Positions 14,226 to 15,425 of a stretch of DNA of 15,425 nt are shown here, in pieces. Position numbers and translations under genes: made by a program. The stretch covers positions 1 to 15,425 of the forward strand of contig JAEYUK010000063.1 in the NCBI GenBank assembly GCA_023432655.1. Reading direction: 5' to 3'. The notes beneath the pieces were generated by a model. That model was not told where the DNA came from, did not search any database, and saw nothing but the letters and a program-made list of their open reading frames with translations. Positions within the stretch are counted from its first letter, which is position 1. Every line of letters begins with the position of its first letter. Source of the DNA: Pseudomonadota bacterium. GTDB taxonomy: Bacteria; Bdellovibrionota; Bacteriovoracia; Bacteriovoracales; Bacteriovoracaceae.

Positions 14226-15425
14226 TTAGCTCTCAATCCATTTAAAACCAAGCTCTTTGGTTTGAGCATCACTTGGCTTCGAAGGTGAGCTGGCCATAAG
14301 ATCCGTTGCCGAAGCTGTCTTTGGGAAAGCAATGACATCACGGATAGAATCCGTTTTGGCCAAAAGCATGATAATCCGGTCCATACCAAAGGCCATACCA
14401 GCGTGTGGAGGGGTGCCGTATTTTAGAGCCTCAATGAAAAAGCCGAACTGATGTTGAGCATCTTCCGGAGTAAAGCCTAGGAGCTCAAACATTCTCGACT
14501 GCTGTTTGGTATCGAAAATTCTCATTGAACCACCACCTATCTCATAACCGTTACACACGATATCGTAGGCGTAAGCTTTCACATCTTTAACTTTCGATTT
14601 ATCTTCTGAGTAATAGAGCTCCATATCTTCGTCTTTCGGGCGAGTGAATGGGTGGTGTTTAGCACCTAAGGTGTTGGCATCAGCATCATAGTCAAATAAT
14701 GGAAAGTCATAGACCCAAAGGAATGCATATTCATCATGGTTAATAAGATTGAAATGCTTACCAAAGTATCTTCTTAAAGCGTCGGCACAGTCATGAGTCA
14801 CATTGAAGTTTTTATCCGCACAGAAAACCCAAAGACCATCGCCCTTCTCAGTCGATTTCTCATAGAGCTGATTCAAAAGAGAGGCATCAATAAATTTTGA
14901 AATGCCTCCGGATACCTGGCCATTTTCGACTTTAAACCAGGCAACTCCCTTACCGCCATAAGGTTTAACGATTTCCACCAATCCATCAATTTCTTTACGG
15001 GCCAAAGTTCCCATGGATGTCGGAACAAACATCGCCTTAACCATACCGTAGCGAGCTTCACTTACTTCAGCGAAGGTAGCAAAGCTTGATCCTTTAAAGA
15101 GAGAGGTCACATCCATCTGCTTTAAAGCGAAGCGAACATCTGGTTTATCAGACCCATAGTCTCGCATGACTTCTTCATAGGAAATGGATTTCATCTCGAA
15201 GTTTTCAGGCATGTTAAACACATTCTTCACAACGTGGGTCGCTAGATTTTTCATATACTCAAGAGTCGGGAATGAAACTTCAATATCAATCTGAGTAAAT
15301 TCTGGCTGACGATCCGCTCGAAGATCTTCATCTCGGAAACAGCGGCAAATCTGAAAGTACTTATCCGTATTAGCAATCATCAAGAGCTGCTTTAAAGTCT
15401 GAGGAGATTGTGGAAGAGCATACAC
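14226..15425 (-). CDS. aspS: Aspartyl-tRNA synthetase, C-terminal two-thirds (5' end outside window)
   Basis: AspRS charges tRNA-Asp with aspartate in the cytosol. The frame runs off the right edge; the apparent first codon is only the window boundary, since YALPQSPQ is an internal segment of bacterial AspRS. Visible: class II motif 2 ([21 protein letters not shown], with R31 of the visible part), the bacterial GAD insertion domain (~100-240), [36 protein letters not shown], and motif 3 [13 protein letters not shown] (GMDR 347-350). [16 protein letters not shown] near the end is the bacterial-type signature. The N-terminal anticodon-binding OB domain and motif 1 are missing from the window. 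I cannot tell whether it is the discriminating or non-discriminating (Asp/Asn) type from this part alone. It is followed 8 bases later by the HD-GYP-like response regulator gene. Confidence 0.97.
   Translation of the reverse strand: MYALPQSPQTLKQLLMIANTDKYFQICRCFRDEDLRADRQPEFTQIDIEVSFPTLEYMKNLATHVVKNVFNMPENFEMKSISYEEVMRDYGSDKPDVRFALKQMDVTSLFKGSSFATFAEVSEARYGMVKAMFVPTSMGTLARKEIDGLVEIVKPYGGKGVAWFKVENGQVSGGISKFIDASLLNQLYEKSTEKGDGLWVFCADKNFNVTHDCADALRRYFGKHFNLINHDEYAFLWVYDFPLFDYDADANTLGAKHHPFTRPKDEDMELYYSEDKSKVKDVKAYAYDIVCNGYEIGGGSMRIFDTKQQSRMFELLGFTPEDAQHQFGFFIEALKYGTPPHAGMAFGMDRIIMLLAKTDSIRDVIAFPKTASATDLMASSPSKPSDAQTKELGFKWIES

Overview
This window reads as ordinary chromosomal DNA from a Gram-negative, diderm, moderately AT-rich bacterium. 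The outer-membrane machinery (LptB and LptC/LptA domains, a TonB-dependent receptor), sigma-54 with its usual neighbours, a soluble CZB chemotaxis receptor and an unconventional HD-GYP response regulator would fit the Bdellovibrionota (Bacteriovorax/Peredibacter-like). That placement is inferred from the gene mix and protein style, not from a marker I could search. There is no phage, IS element, CRISPR array, tRNA or rRNA, and no gene-free stretch longer than about 300 bases.

Left part (1-3143). The 3' part of the GTPase gene hflX is followed on the same strand by a small gene encoding an isolated DnaA domain I (the helicase-loader/dimerisation domain) with no ATPase or DNA-binding domain. 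A degenerate single-domain receiver protein then lies divergent to a small acidic protein of unknown function. A soluble chemotaxis receptor with a C-terminal zinc-binding CZB domain follows on the minus strand.

Middle part (3279-5796). A BtuB-type TonB-dependent receptor is preceded by a very compact cobalamin riboswitch, which makes vitamin B12 or another corrinoid the likely cargo. Upstream of it is a MazEF-type toxin-antitoxin pair. Its promoter is embedded in a perfect 10-bp-arm inverted repeat, and the antitoxin start codon falls where transcription should begin. A strong intrinsic terminator separates this pair from the next operon.

Core operon (5808-9471, minus strand). The order is lptC/lptA fusion, lptB, rpoN, hpf: the classic proteobacterial lptC-lptA-lptB-rpoN-hpf block, with LptC and LptA apparently merged into one protein. 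It couples LPS transport to the outer membrane with sigma-54 transcription and ribosome hibernation.

Right part (9509-15425). mutS diverges from the lpt operon. Downstream of it, a perfect hairpin covers the ribosome binding site of a small RDD-type membrane protein. Convergent to that gene is a minus-strand pair: aspS (5' part outside the window) followed 8 bases later by a receiver + HD-GYP-like protein with non-canonical active-site residues.

The most interesting items are the solitary DnaA domain I protein, the LptC-LptA fusion, the minimal B12 riboswitch and the apparently leaderless mazE and lptC/A messages. None is proof of a new system.
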